Below the pieces are notes generated by a model, which saw only the letters and a program-made list of their open reading frames with translations, did no database searches and was not told the DNA's origin. Below, in pieces: positions 9,419-17,546 of a DNA stretch of 64,000 nucleotides. Position 1 is the first letter of the stretch. Every line of letters begins with the position of its first letter. This DNA is from Actinomadura litoris (GTDB lineage: Bacteria; Actinomycetota; Actinomycetes; Streptosporangiales; Streptosporangiaceae), in NCBI RefSeq assembly GCF_009733595.1, contig NZ_WOFH01000006.1, positions 496,001-560,000 of the forward strand, in the 5' to 3' direction. Made by a program: the position numbers and the translations under genes.

Positions 9419-10284
9419 CGGGCCGCCCGCCCGCTGCCGCTGAACAGCTTCTCCGACAGCTCGTCGCAGATCGCGTGGAACGCCGCGTCGTGGAGGATCT
9501 CGGGCGTGCGCGGCCGGGGGAGGTCGACCTTGACGACGTCCAGGATCGTTCCAGGACGCGGCGACATCAGCACGACCGTGTCGGAGAGCAGCACGGCCTC
9601 CCCGATGCCGTGGGTGACCAGCACCGTGGTCGTGCCGCGCTCGGCCCAGATCCGCTGCAGCTCGAAGTTGAGCCGCTGGCGGGTGAGGTCGTCCAGGGCG
9701 CCGAACGGCTCGTCCAGCAGGAGGAGCTCGGGGTCGGTGACCAGCGACCGGGCCAGCGACACGCGCTGGCGCATGCCGCCCGACAGCTGCGACGGGCGGG
9801 CCTTCTCGAACCCCTTCAGCCCGACGAGCCGGATCAGCTCGGCGACGGCCGCGGGGTCCTTGCGTCCCGCCACCTCCAGCGGCAGCCGGATGTTGGCCTC
9901 CACGCTCCGCCACGGCAGCAGGCCCGCGTCCTGGAACGCGATCCCGACGCCGTGCCCCTCGCGCAGCTCGCGCGGGGTGCGGCCGTGGACGGTGACCGTC
10001 CCGGCGGTGGGGCTCTCCAGGTCGGCCAGCGTCCGCAGGACGGTGGACTTCCCGCAGCCCGACGGGCCGAGCAGCCCGACGAACTCGCCCCGGCGGGAGT
10101 CGAAGGTGAACTCGCGCAGCGCCTCGACCGACGTCCCCTTGGCGTCGAAGACCTTCCGCAGCCCGCTCGTGTGGATCCCGTCGGCGGCTGGCACGGTCCG
10201 CGTCGCCGCCTTCTCGGAAGCGCCCGTCTGATCCGCCTGTGTCTGATCTGCCTGTGTCTGCTTCGCCGGTGTCTGCTTTGTCAT
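9415..10284 (-). CDS. ABC transporter ATP-binding protein (NitT/TauT type)
   Basis: Nucleotide-binding subunit of 289 aa. It has Walker A GPSGCGKST (about 74-82), Q-loop AFQDAGLLPW, signature LSGGMRQR (167-174), Walker B LLLLDEP (187-193) and the switch His in VLVTHGIGEA. The first 35 residues are an unusual Gln/Thr-rich extension made of short repeats (QTQAD twice), not part of the fold. It starts 7 bp after the binding-protein gene and overlaps the permease start. Confidence 0.9.
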   Translation of the reverse strand: MTKQTPAKQTQADQTQADQTGASEKAATRTVPAADGIHTSGLRKVFDAKGTSVEALREFTFDSRRGEFVGLLGPSGCGKSTVLRTLADLESPTAGTVTVHGRTPRELREGHGVGIAFQDAGLLPWRSVEANIRLPLEVAGRKDPAAVAELIRLVGLKGFEKARPSQLSGGMRQRVSLARSLVTDPELLLLDEPFGALDDLTRQRLNFELQRIWAERGTTTVLVTHGIGEAVLLSDTVVLMSPRPGTILDVVKVDLPRPRTPEILHDAAFHAICDELSEKLFSGSGRAAR

Positions 10285-10291
10285 GGCGCGC

Positions 10292-11356
10292 TCAGCCCCC
10301 GAGCAGTTCGTTGGTGAACAGCGACCGGTCGAGCTTGATGCCGATGCTGGTCAGGCTCGTGATCGTCTCTTCGATGAGCGCGTCGGACATCCAGAACAAC
10401 CCCTCGCTTCCAGGGGCGGCGCTCGCCTTCGATCCGCCGCCGGCGCCCACATAGGGCGCGATGGCGGCGAGCGACTTGGCCTGCTCGTTCGGCTTCAGGC
10501 CGAGCTTGGCGCCGTACTTCTCCATGATCACGTCGGTGGCGTGCCGCTGGTCGCGCAGCGCCGCCTCCCAGCCCTGCCTGCTGCCCGCCATGAACTTGCG
10601 GGCGCGCTCACGGGCGGCCCGGTCGCTCAGCGTCTTCTCCGAGACGAAGAAGACGCTCTGCATCCGGTTGAACCCGAAGTCGGCGAGCGGCATCACATAC
10701 GTCTTGATGCCGCGCAGTTCCAGCGAGACGGGCTGGTTCGAGGCGAATCCCCAGATCGCGTCCACCTCCCGCGCCGCGAGCGGCGCGGGGTCGAACTGGA
10801 TCGGCACGAGTTTCACCTTGCCGACATCGACGCCGTTGCGCTTCATGAACACCAGGGCGGTGTTCTTTCCCGCCAGCGTGATGCCGAGCTTCTTGCCCTC
10901 GATGTCCTTGGGGTGCTTCACCGGACGGTCGGCGAGCGAGATCCACGATTCCGGGCTCTTGCGCAGCCCGGCGCCGACGATCTTCAGTTTCGCGCCGCGC
11001 GCGACGGCGGTGGCGACGTTCTCCGGGATCGCCTCGACGCCGATGTTCACCCGGTTCGTCGTGACCATGGGGACGACCGCGGAGTTCGGCCCGCCGGGCA
11101 GGATGTCGACGTTCAGGCCCTGCTTGCCGTAGAGGCCGTCCTGCGCCCCGACGAAGATGCCCGCGTACTCGGCGTTCGGGATCCAGGCGAGCTTCACCGT
11201 CAGCCGGCCGCCGCCCGAGCCGCCGTCGGCCGAACCCGTGCCGCACCCCGACAGCCACGGGACGGCGGAGCCGGCCGTCAGGAGCGCGGCGCCCTGGCCG
11301 GTCATCCGGAGGAAGGAGCGCCGGCCCATTCGAGGCGGCGTGTTGATATGGGTCAT
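10292..11356 (-). CDS. ABC substrate-binding lipoprotein, NMT1/THI5-like
   Basis: Periplasmic-type binding protein (354 aa) of the family that binds pyrimidine precursors, sulfonates or nitrate. The N-terminus has a Tat motif RRSFLR (12-17) and a lipobox WLSGC with Cys38 as lipidation site. The mature part reads VKLAWIPNAEYAGIFVGAQDGLY, the hallmark of ThiY/NMT1 binding proteins. GGGAG lies 5 nt before the ATG. With the downstream deaminase-like enzyme and the nearby uridine phosphorylase, a pyrimidine or related base is the likely ligand. Confidence 0.87.
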   Translation of the reverse strand: MTHINTPPRMGRRSFLRMTGQGAALLTAGSAVPWLSGCGTGSADGGSGGGRLTVKLAWIPNAEYAGIFVGAQDGLYGKQGLNVDILPGGPNSAVVPMVTTNRVNIGVEAIPENVATAVARGAKLKIVGAGLRKSPESWISLADRPVKHPKDIEGKKLGITLAGKNTALVFMKRNGVDVGKVKLVPIQFDPAPLAAREVDAIWGFASNQPVSLELRGIKTYVMPLADFGFNRMQSVFFVSEKTLSDRAARERARKFMAGSRQGWEAALRDQRHATDVIMEKYGAKLGLKPNEQAKSLAAIAPYVGAGGGSKASAAPGSEGLFWMSDALIEETITSLTSIGIKLDRSLFTNELLGG

Positions 11357-11429
11357 GCGTGCTCCCGAAAAGGGTCGTCCGCGCTCCCGAAAGAGTCGTC
11401 GTGATAGTTGCGTGATATGAGGTTCCGCG

Positions 11430-12176
11430 CTACGCGAGATCGATCTCGGCGAGCAGCGTGTGAATGACGTGAGCGTTTCCGCTGTTCGCGAACTGCTCGG
11501 TCTCGCGGATCATTCCGTCGAGGTGCACGACCATGAGCCGCTCGGCGCCGTCGGCATCCCGGTCGGAGATGCTCGCGACGATGTCGCGGTGCTCCTGGTC
11601 CCAGCGGGCCAGCGCGTCCTGCTTGACGCCGATCATCATGAGCAGGCGTTCGAGCAGTTCGAGCCGGTCGTCGAACAGCGAGGTGGTGATCGCCTGGATC
11701 TGCTTGTTGTGCGAGGCGTGGCCGATCGTCTTGTGGAAGGCGAGCCGTTCCCGCCAGCGCGCCTCACCGCCCGTCTCGACCATCGCGCGCAGGTCGGCGA
11801 GTTCCTCCGGCCGCGCCCGCAGCGCGGCGGCGCGCGCCGCCTCCCGCTCGATCCCGCGCCGTCCGGCCAGGTGGTCGACCAGGTCGTGGACGTCGCGCAG
11901 GTTCAGCGCGTCGGCGAAGTAGGAGGCGCGCTCGCTGTCGAGCTGCTGGTTGGCCGCGACGCGGACGCCCTCCTCGGTGAGGATCCGGCCCTTCTTGCCG
12001 AGCGAGCGGGTGAGGGCCCGCTCGTCCAGGTCGGTGAGCAGCCGGCTCACGGTCGACTCGCTGACGTCGAAGCCGCGTTCCCGCAGGTACCGGGCGGCGG
12101 CGCGCGCCCCCACCGGCCCCTGGTGATCGCTCATGACCGCCAGGATCGCTGACTCCATCGCCGGCGTGTGCCGCAC
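11430..12176 (-). CDS. Transcriptional regulator with winged helix and FCD ligand domain
   Basis: A 248-aa regulator. Residues 5-65 form a winged helix (ESAILAVMSDHQGPVGARAAARYL...SESTVSRLLTDL) resembling the NrpR/RNase R-type HTH rather than classical GntR. Residues 90-235 look like an FCD all-helical effector domain with its metal-binding pattern (LAFHKTIGHASHN, H near 200). The GTG start has GAGGAGG 5 nt upstream. It is the only regulator of the salvage block and lies divergent to the uridine phosphorylase gene, so it probably controls both directions in response to a small acid or base. Confidence 0.78.
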   Translation of the reverse strand: MRHTPAMESAILAVMSDHQGPVGARAAARYLRERGFDVSESTVSRLLTDLDERALTRSLGKKGRILTEEGVRVAANQQLDSERASYFADALNLRDVHDLVDHLAGRRGIEREAARAAALRARPEELADLRAMVETGGEARWRERLAFHKTIGHASHNKQIQAITTSLFDDRLELLERLLMMIGVKQDALARWDQEHRDIVASISDRDADGAERLMVVHLDGMIRETEQFANSGNAHVIHTLLAEIDLA

Positions 12177-12292
12177 GGTTGCCTCCTCGTCCGGCTGCGC
12201 TCGCCGGACCTCGCTCCTCGGGCGGCGCCACCTCGTCAGGCGACGCCGCAGGTCCGGGGTACCGGACCGTTCCCGGAACCGTAAGCGCCATG

Positions 12293-12334
12293 TCGGTGTA
12301 TGTCAATAGTGACGAACGTGGTCGGTATATGACA
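12293..12334. promoter_or_regulatory. Two direct-repeat operator candidates
   Basis: TCGGTGTATGTCA at 12293-12305 and TCGGTATATGACA at 12322-12334 match at 11 of 13 positions, with starts 29 bp apart (close to three helical turns). Between them is GTCA-n4-TGAC, an inverted repeat. The site sits between the divergent FCD regulator and the uridine phosphorylase gene, where an autoregulator would bind. Confidence 0.5.
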
Positions 12335-12369
12335 CTGTTTGACCGCAATTGAACGACGAAAGGAAACGG

Positions 12370-13134
12370 ATGAGCACCGACCAACTCGCGCACCACCTGC
12401 ACCTACGCGGAGACGACGTCGGCCGGTACGCGCTGCTGCCCAGCAACCCCGACCAGGTCGCGCCGCTCGCCGCGCTGATGGACGCCCCCGAGTTCGTCGC
12501 CCGCAACCGCGAGTTCGAGACCTGGCGCGGCACGGTGGACGGCGAGACCGTCGTCGTGACCTCCACCGGCGTGGGCGGCCCGTCCACGGCGCTCGCGGTC
12601 GAGGAACTGGCCGCGCTCGGGGTCGACACGATGATCCGGGTCGGGGTGTCCGGCTCGATGCGGCCCGACACCCGGAACGGCGAACTGGCCGTCCTCACGG
12701 GGGCGATCCGCGACGAGGGCACCACCCGCCAGTACATGCCGGTCGAGTTCCCGGCGATCGCGTCGATCGAGGTCGTGCTCGCCCTCCAGGACGCCGCGAA
12801 CCGCGCCGGGGCGACCTACCGGTGCGGGCTCGCCCACACCAAGGACTCCTACTACGGCGAGACGGAACCGGCCCGCATGCCGATGGCGGCCGCGCTCACC
12901 GAGCGCTTCGAGACCTGGCGCCGGGGCGGGGCGATCTGCTCGGAGATGGAGACCGCGGCCGCGCTCGTCGTCGGCAGCGTGCTCGACGTCCGGATGGGCG
13001 GCGTCGTGCTGATGTGGAGCCGGGAGGCCATCGACACCGGCGCCGCCCCGCCCGCCGAGCCGCTCTACGCGACCGCCGTCGGCGCGGTGCGCACGCTGGT
13101 CGCGGCGGGCGCGCGGACGGCGCGGGACGCGTGA
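12370..13134 (+). CDS. udp: Uridine phosphorylase-like nucleoside phosphorylase
   Basis: Cleaves uridine (or a related nucleoside) with phosphate to free base and ribose-1-phosphate. At 254 aa it has nearly the length of E. coli Udp. It has the early LPSNPDQV (family PGDP-like loop), VVTSTGVGGPSTALAVEEL (phosphate and ribose contacts), IRVGVSGSM and the ribose-binding ICSEMETAAAL. GAAAGGA precedes ATG 12370; the upstream TTG at 12349 has no such site. It faces away from the FCD regulator and is followed by a transporter gene. Confidence 0.85.
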   Translation: MSTDQLAHHLHLRGDDVGRYALLPSNPDQVAPLAALMDAPEFVARNREFETWRGTVDGETVVVTSTGVGGPSTALAVEELAALGVDTMIRVGVSGSMRPDTRNGELAVLTGAIRDEGTTRQYMPVEFPAIASIEVVLALQDAANRAGATYRCGLAHTKDSYYGETEPARMPMAAALTERFETWRRGGAICSEMETAAALVVGSVLDVRMGGVVLMWSREAIDTGAAPPAEPLYATAVGAVRTLVAAGARTARDA

Positions 13135-13168
13135 GGACCCCGGCCCGCGGTCGCCTCGGAGCGGCGAG

Positions 13169-14425
13169 GTGACCACGAACCGTCCTCCGCTGGAGGCCGC
13201 CGGGGACCCGTCCGGCGCCGAGGCCGCGGGGGAGGCGCGTGCGCGCGGCGCGCCGGGCCGCCCGGCGCTCGTGCTGGTCGCCGTCGTGCTCGTCGCCGTG
13301 AACCTGCGCGTCGCGGTGACGAGCCTCGGCGCGGTGCTGGACGAGGCGCGGGGCGACCTCGGGATGTCCACGCTCGCCGCGTCCACCGCCGCGACCCTGC
13401 CCGTCGTGTGCTTCGGGGGCATCGCGCTGGTGACGCCCCGGCTCATCCGGCGGGTGGGCGCGACGGCCGGGCTCGGGCTGGCCCTCGGCCTGCTGCTGGT
13501 CGGGCTGCTGGTCCGCGTCGCGGGCGGCGAGGCCACGCTCCTCACCGGGACGTTCGTCGCCTGCGCGGGCATCGCCGCGGGCAACGTGCTGCTCCCGGTG
13601 ATCGTCAAGATCGAGTTCCCGGGCCGGATCGGCGAGGTGACCGGCGCCTACAGCGCGGCGATGTCGGGCGGGGCCGCGATCGGCGCCGCGGCGACCGTGC
13701 CGCTCGGCGACGTGCTCGGCGGCTGGCGGGGCGGGCTCGCGGCCTGGGCCGCGCTCGCCGCCGCGACCCTGCTGCTCTGGCTGCCCCGCGTCCGGCGGAC
13801 GCCGCCGCCCGCGCGGGCCGGGGCGGGCGCGGCGGGCATGGCGGGCATGGCGCGCAGCCCGGTCGCCTGGGCGGTCACGCTGCTGTTCGCGACGCAGTCC
13901 GTGCTCGCGTTCGTCGTGATGGCCTGGCTGCCGACCGTCTACACCGACGCGGGATACGCGCCAGGGGAGGCCGGGACGCTCCTGGCCGTCGCGCTCCTGG
14001 TCGGCGTCCCGGTGTACTTCGCCGTCCCGATCCTGGCGGCGCGGCTGCGGCGGCAGGGGGCGCTCGGCGCGGGGATGACCGCCGCGCAGATCGTCGGGCT
14101 GGCCGGCCTCCTGCTGTATCCGGGGTCGGTCCCCTGGCTCTGGGCGGTGCTCATCGGCATCGGCGGCGGGGTGTTCCCGCTGACGCTGGCGCTGTTCAGC
14201 ATGCGCACCCGCACCGCGACGGACACGGCCGCCCTCTCGGCGATGGCGCAGAGCGTCGGCTACCTCCTCGCCGCCCTCGGCCCGTTCACCGTCGGCGTCC
14301 TGCGCGACGCCACCGGCTCCTGGACCACGCCGATCTCGATGCTCATCGCGATCTGCGTCGTCCAGACGGCCCTGTCGTTCGGCGCCGGAAGGCCGCGCCT
14401 GATCGACACCTCCGGCCCGGGCTAG
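13169..14425 (+). CDS. MFS transporter, CynX/NimT family
   Basis: A 418-aa, 12-helix permease. The first helix carries AVNLRVAVTSLGAVLDE, typical of cyanate/nitroimidazole-type CynX transporters, and helix 4-5 has GNVLLPVIVKIEFPGRIGEVTGAYS. A Pro/Ala-rich loop near residue 215 divides the two six-helix halves. The GTG start is preceded by GGAGCGGCGAG and lies 34 bp after the uridine phosphorylase stop, so the two are probably co-transcribed. The cargo may be a pyrimidine product; this is inference from context. Confidence 0.83.
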   Translation: MTTNRPPLEAAGDPSGAEAAGEARARGAPGRPALVLVAVVLVAVNLRVAVTSLGAVLDEARGDLGMSTLAASTAATLPVVCFGGIALVTPRLIRRVGATAGLGLALGLLLVGLLVRVAGGEATLLTGTFVACAGIAAGNVLLPVIVKIEFPGRIGEVTGAYSAAMSGGAAIGAAATVPLGDVLGGWRGGLAAWAALAAATLLLWLPRVRRTPPPARAGAGAAGMAGMARSPVAWAVTLLFATQSVLAFVVMAWLPTVYTDAGYAPGEAGTLLAVALLVGVPVYFAVPILAARLRRQGALGAGMTAAQIVGLAGLLLYPGSVPWLWAVLIGIGGGVFPLTLALFSMRTRTATDTAALSAMAQSVGYLLAALGPFTVGVLRDATGSWTTPISMLIAICVVQTALSFGAGRPRLIDTSGPG

Positions 14426-15675
14426 CCGGGACGCGGCGCCAGGCGAGCCGCGCGCGCCCGCAGGTAGCGCTGCTCGGGGAGGCTGAGCGTGAGCCGGGCC
14501 GCGCGCGAGTAGTTCTCCCGCGCGGCGTCGCCGTCGCCCGCCAGTTCCTGGAGATGCCCTCGGACGGCGTACAGGCGATGGTGCCGGGCCATCCTCGGGT
14601 CGTCGTCCAGCGGCTCCAGCAGGTCGAGGCCCGCACGGGGACCCCGGGTCATCGCGACCGCGACGGCGTGGTTGAGGGTGACCATCGGGTTCGGCGCGAT
14701 CCGTCCGAGGATCCCGTACAGCACGCGGATCTGCTCCCAGTCGGTGTCCTCGACCCGCGGCGCGCGGTCGTGCAGCGCGGCGACCGCCGCCTGGAGCTGG
14801 TAGGGGCCGAGAGGCGAGGTCGCCATCGCCTGGGAGACCAGCGCGGTGCCCTCGTCGATGGCGGCGGAGTCCCACCGGGCGCGGTCCTGCTCGGCCAGCG
14901 GCACGAACGTGCCGTCCGGGCCGACGCGGGCGGCACGGCGCGCGTCGGTGAGCAGCATCAGCGCCAGCAGCCCGGCGACCTCACCGTCGCCGGGCAGCGC
15001 CCGGTGCACCGCGCGGGTCAGCCGGATCGCCTCGGCGGTCAGCTCGCGGCGGTGCAGGTCGGGCCCGGAACTGGCGGCATAGCCCTCGTTGAAGATCAGG
15101 TAGAGGACGTGCAGGACGGCGCCGAGCCGCTCGGTCCACTCCCGCGCGTCCGGCCGCGCGAACGGCGCGCCCGACGCCTTGATCCGCCGCTTGGCGCGGC
15201 TGATCCGCGGCGCCATCGTGGCCTCGGGCACCAGGAACGCCTGCGCGATCTCGGCGGTGGTGAGGCCGCCGACCGCGCGCAGCGTCAGCGCCACCTGCGA
15301 GGCGGGCGTCAGCGCGGGATGGCAGCACAGGAACAGCAGCGTGAGCGTGTCGTCGCGGTCGCCCGGGTTCTCCTCGCCGGGCGCGGCGGCGACATCGGCG
15401 TCCGGAACCTCCCGCGCCGCCGCCGCGGCCTCCCGGCGGCGGCGCGCCTGCTCGCTGCGCACCTGGTCCACCAGGCGGCGGGACGCGACGGTGACCAGCC
15501 ACGACCGCGGGCTCTCGGGCATCCCGTCCGCCGGCCACCGCGTCGCGGCGGCGAGCAGCGCGTCCTGGACGGCCTCCTCGCACTCCTCGAACCCGCCGTA
15601 CCGGCGCAGCAGCACGCCGAGGACCTGCGGCGCCAGCTCGCGCAGCAGGTCCCCGAACCGGTCGGGCGCGGTCAC
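14422..15675 (-). CDS. RNA polymerase sigma factor, ECF42 group
   Basis: Extracytoplasmic-function sigma factor with a long C-terminal extension (417 aa). Region 2 is at 10-80 (LGVLLRRYGGFEECEEAVQDALLAA, PRSWLVTVASRRLVDQVR) and region 4 at 115-180 (LTLRAVGGLTTAEIAQAFLVPEATMAPRISRAKRRI). Residues 190-417 form a TPR-like DUF6596 domain (LYLIFNEGYAAS, LNHAVAVAMTRGP). There is no anti-sigma gene; ECF42 members instead sit beside DGPF proteins, as here. The GTG start at 15675 overlaps the stop of the second DGPF gene (GTGA), indicating coupled translation. Confidence 0.9.
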   Translation of the reverse strand: MTAPDRFGDLLRELAPQVLGVLLRRYGGFEECEEAVQDALLAAATRWPADGMPESPRSWLVTVASRRLVDQVRSEQARRRREAAAAAREVPDADVAAAPGEENPGDRDDTLTLLFLCCHPALTPASQVALTLRAVGGLTTAEIAQAFLVPEATMAPRISRAKRRIKASGAPFARPDAREWTERLGAVLHVLYLIFNEGYAASSGPDLHRRELTAEAIRLTRAVHRALPGDGEVAGLLALMLLTDARRAARVGPDGTFVPLAEQDRARWDSAAIDEGTALVSQAMATSPLGPYQLQAAVAALHDRAPRVEDTDWEQIRVLYGILGRIAPNPMVTLNHAVAVAMTRGPRAGLDLLEPLDDDPRMARHHRLYAVRGHLQELAGDGDAARENYSRAARLTLSLPEQRYLRARAARLAPRPG

Positions 15676-16010
15676 ATCTCCATCCCGCCCGCGTCCATCA
15701 GCGGCCACACCTCGACGCCCCCGGGCCAGCCGGCCGCCGACAGGGCGGCCAGCTCGACGGCGCGGTCCAGGCTCGGGCAGTCCAGCAGGTACTGGCCCGT
15801 CAGCGGCTCGGCGGCCCGCAGGTAGGGCCCCTCGGACACCTCCGCCGCCCCGGCCCGCGCCCGCACGACGACGCTGACGGACGGGTCGGCGAGCACATGC
15901 CCGCCGATCAGCTCCCCGGCCTCGCGCGCCACGGCCAGGAACTCCTCGCGGCCGCTCCCGGGCCCGGGGGCGGCCTCCGGGCTCAGATAGAGGTTCACGA
16001 CGAACTTCAT
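15672..16010 (-). CDS. YCII/DGPF-domain protein (degenerate motif)
   Basis: A 112-aa ferredoxin-like-fold protein of the DGPF (YCII-related) family that accompanies ECF42 sigma factors. The name-giving motif is altered to EGPYLRAAEPLTGQYLL where the neighbour reads DGPYLEAKEFLGGYYLV. It ends inside the sigma gene start and begins 11 bp after the first DGPF gene. Function is unknown in the family; it may modulate the sigma factor. Confidence 0.75.
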   Translation of the reverse strand: MKFVVNLYLSPEAAPGPGSGREEFLAVAREAGELIGGHVLADPSVSVVVRARAGAAEVSEGPYLRAAEPLTGQYLLDCPSLDRAVELAALSAAGWPGGVEVWPLMDAGGMEM

Positions 16011-16021
16011 CGCGCCGCGGC

Positions 16022-16390
16022 TCAGCTTCCCGGCGCGTCCTGGTAGATCACCGGGCGCACCTCGATCCCGAGCCCCTCGACCCGGGCGTCGGGGATCATT
16101 CCGGCCAGCTCCAGGGCGCGCTCCCTGCTCTCGCACTCGACCAGGTAGTAGCCGCCGAGGAACTCCTTGGCCTCCAGGTAGGGGCCGTCGGTCACCACCG
16201 GGACGCCGCCCCGGGTCCGGGCCACCGCGCTCTCGGACGGGTCGGCCAGCACGACCGTGCTGATCATCTCGCCGGACGCCTTGATCTTCTCGACGAACGG
16301 CGCGTGACCGCTCATCACCTCCTTGCGCTCGAACTCGGTCAGCGCGTCCCAGACCGCGGGGTTCACATGCATGAGCAGCAAGAACTGCAC
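16022..16390 (-). CDS. YCII/DGPF-domain protein
   Basis: A 122-aa member with the canonical motif (VTDGPYLEAKEFLGGYYLV, residues 69-87), starting MQFLLLMHVNPAVW. It is the first gene of a three-gene unit (DGPF, DGPF-like, ECF42). GTG start with AAGGAGGAG 5 nt upstream. These proteins are ligand-binding or catalytic barrels of unproven role. Confidence 0.83.
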   Translation of the reverse strand: MQFLLLMHVNPAVWDALTEFERKEVMSGHAPFVEKIKASGEMISTVVLADPSESAVARTRGGVPVVTDGPYLEAKEFLGGYYLVECESRERALELAGMIPDARVEGLGIEVRPVIYQDAPGS

Positions 16391-16561
16391 GTCGTCTCCT
16401 CCTTGTCCGGCGCGCCCGGTGGGCGCGGCTCACAGGTGAGTCGGAGCCGGATTCCCGGTTTTGACATCCCGGGCGGCACGAACCGCAAGAATCCGGTCGC
16501 CGCTCCGACCTACCTCCGAACGGCGCCCCCACCTGGGCGTTCACCATATTGGAGGACATGT

Positions 16562-17452
16562 ATGGATCTGCCGCGCATCGGTGTGACGCTCCAGCACTTC
16601 GGCCGGTACGCCGGTCCGGAGGGCATCGCGACCCTGGCGGTCGCGGCCGAGCGGCTCGGCTTCCACAGCCTGTCGGTCAGCGAGCGGCTGCTGATCCCCG
16701 TCGGACCGCACTGGACCAACGACGCGGGCCTGCCCGAGGACCCCTGCTGGGACTCCCTGGAGGTGCTGACCTGGGCCGCCGCGCACACCCGGCGGATCCG
16801 GCTGTGCACCGGCATCCTGAACACGATCTTCCAGCCGCCGGTCGTGCTGGCCCGTAAGCTCGCCACCCTCGACCGGCTCTCGCACGGGCGGCTGGACGTC
16901 GGGATCGGGCAGGGCGGCGGCACCCGGCTCCCCCCGTACTACATCCCCGAGGAGTTCACGGCGGCGGGCGTCCCGGTCGCGCGCCGGGGCGCCGGGTTCG
17001 CCGAGCACGTCGCCGCGATGCGCGCCTGCTGGGCCCCCGACCCCGTCGAGTTCCACGGCGAGCACTACACGATCCCGGCGTCCAAGGTCGGGCCCAAGCC
17101 GCACGGGCGGATCCCCCTGCTGTTCGGGGCGATCACCCGTCCGACGATCGAGCGGGCGGCCCGCATCGGGGACGGCTTCGTCCTCGTCGCGGTGGACTGG
17201 GACGCCGCCCGCCGGCAGATCCGCTGGTACCGCGAGGCCGGCGGCACCGGCACCGTCATGCTGAGCGCGTTCCCCACGCCACCGGGCACCGACCCGGCGG
17301 ACGCCGACTTCACCGACGCCGTGCTGGCCGACCTCGACCGCGCCGCCGACGCCGGAGCCGACGAGATGCACGTCGTGACCACCCTCCTGGACGTCTCGCC
17401 CGAGCGCCAGGTCGAACTGCTGGAGGCGCTCGCGGCCCGGACCGGCCTCTAG
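16562..17452 (+). CDS. LLM-class F420-dependent oxidoreductase
   Basis: Luciferase-like TIM-barrel oxidoreductase (296 aa) using reduced F420 or FMN. Recognised from IGVTLQHFGRYAGPEGIATLAVAAERLGFHSL, the RIRLCTGILNTIFQPPVVLARKLATLDRLSHGR core and VGIGQGGG. ATG 16562 follows GGAGG at 6 nt. Substrate unknown. It is divergent from the ECF42 unit, and a promoter for the next dehydrogenase follows it. Confidence 0.85.
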   Translation: MDLPRIGVTLQHFGRYAGPEGIATLAVAAERLGFHSLSVSERLLIPVGPHWTNDAGLPEDPCWDSLEVLTWAAAHTRRIRLCTGILNTIFQPPVVLARKLATLDRLSHGRLDVGIGQGGGTRLPPYYIPEEFTAAGVPVARRGAGFAEHVAAMRACWAPDPVEFHGEHYTIPASKVGPKPHGRIPLLFGAITRPTIERAARIGDGFVLVAVDWDAARRQIRWYREAGGTGTVMLSAFPTPPGTDPADADFTDAVLADLDRAADAGADEMHVVTTLLDVSPERQVELLEALAARTGL

Positions 17453-17474
17453 TTAGAGGTTCTCGCGAACGTGA

Positions 17475-17512
17475 TTGACACTCCCGGCGATGTTGCGTTA
17501 TAACTTCTAACG
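17475..17512 (+). promoter_or_regulatory. Sigma-70-like promoter with overlapping operator
   Basis: TTGACA (17475-17480), an 18-bp spacer and TATAAC (17499-17504) precede the medium-chain dehydrogenase. The inverted repeat CGTTA-n7-TAACG spans 17496-17512 over the -10, a good position for repression. A related half site GTTAGAGGTT lies upstream near 17453. No TetR or MarR gene is adjacent. Confidence 0.6.
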
Positions 17513-17546
17513 AACGCAAGAAGGAGTCATCGCAAGGGAGGCCGGG

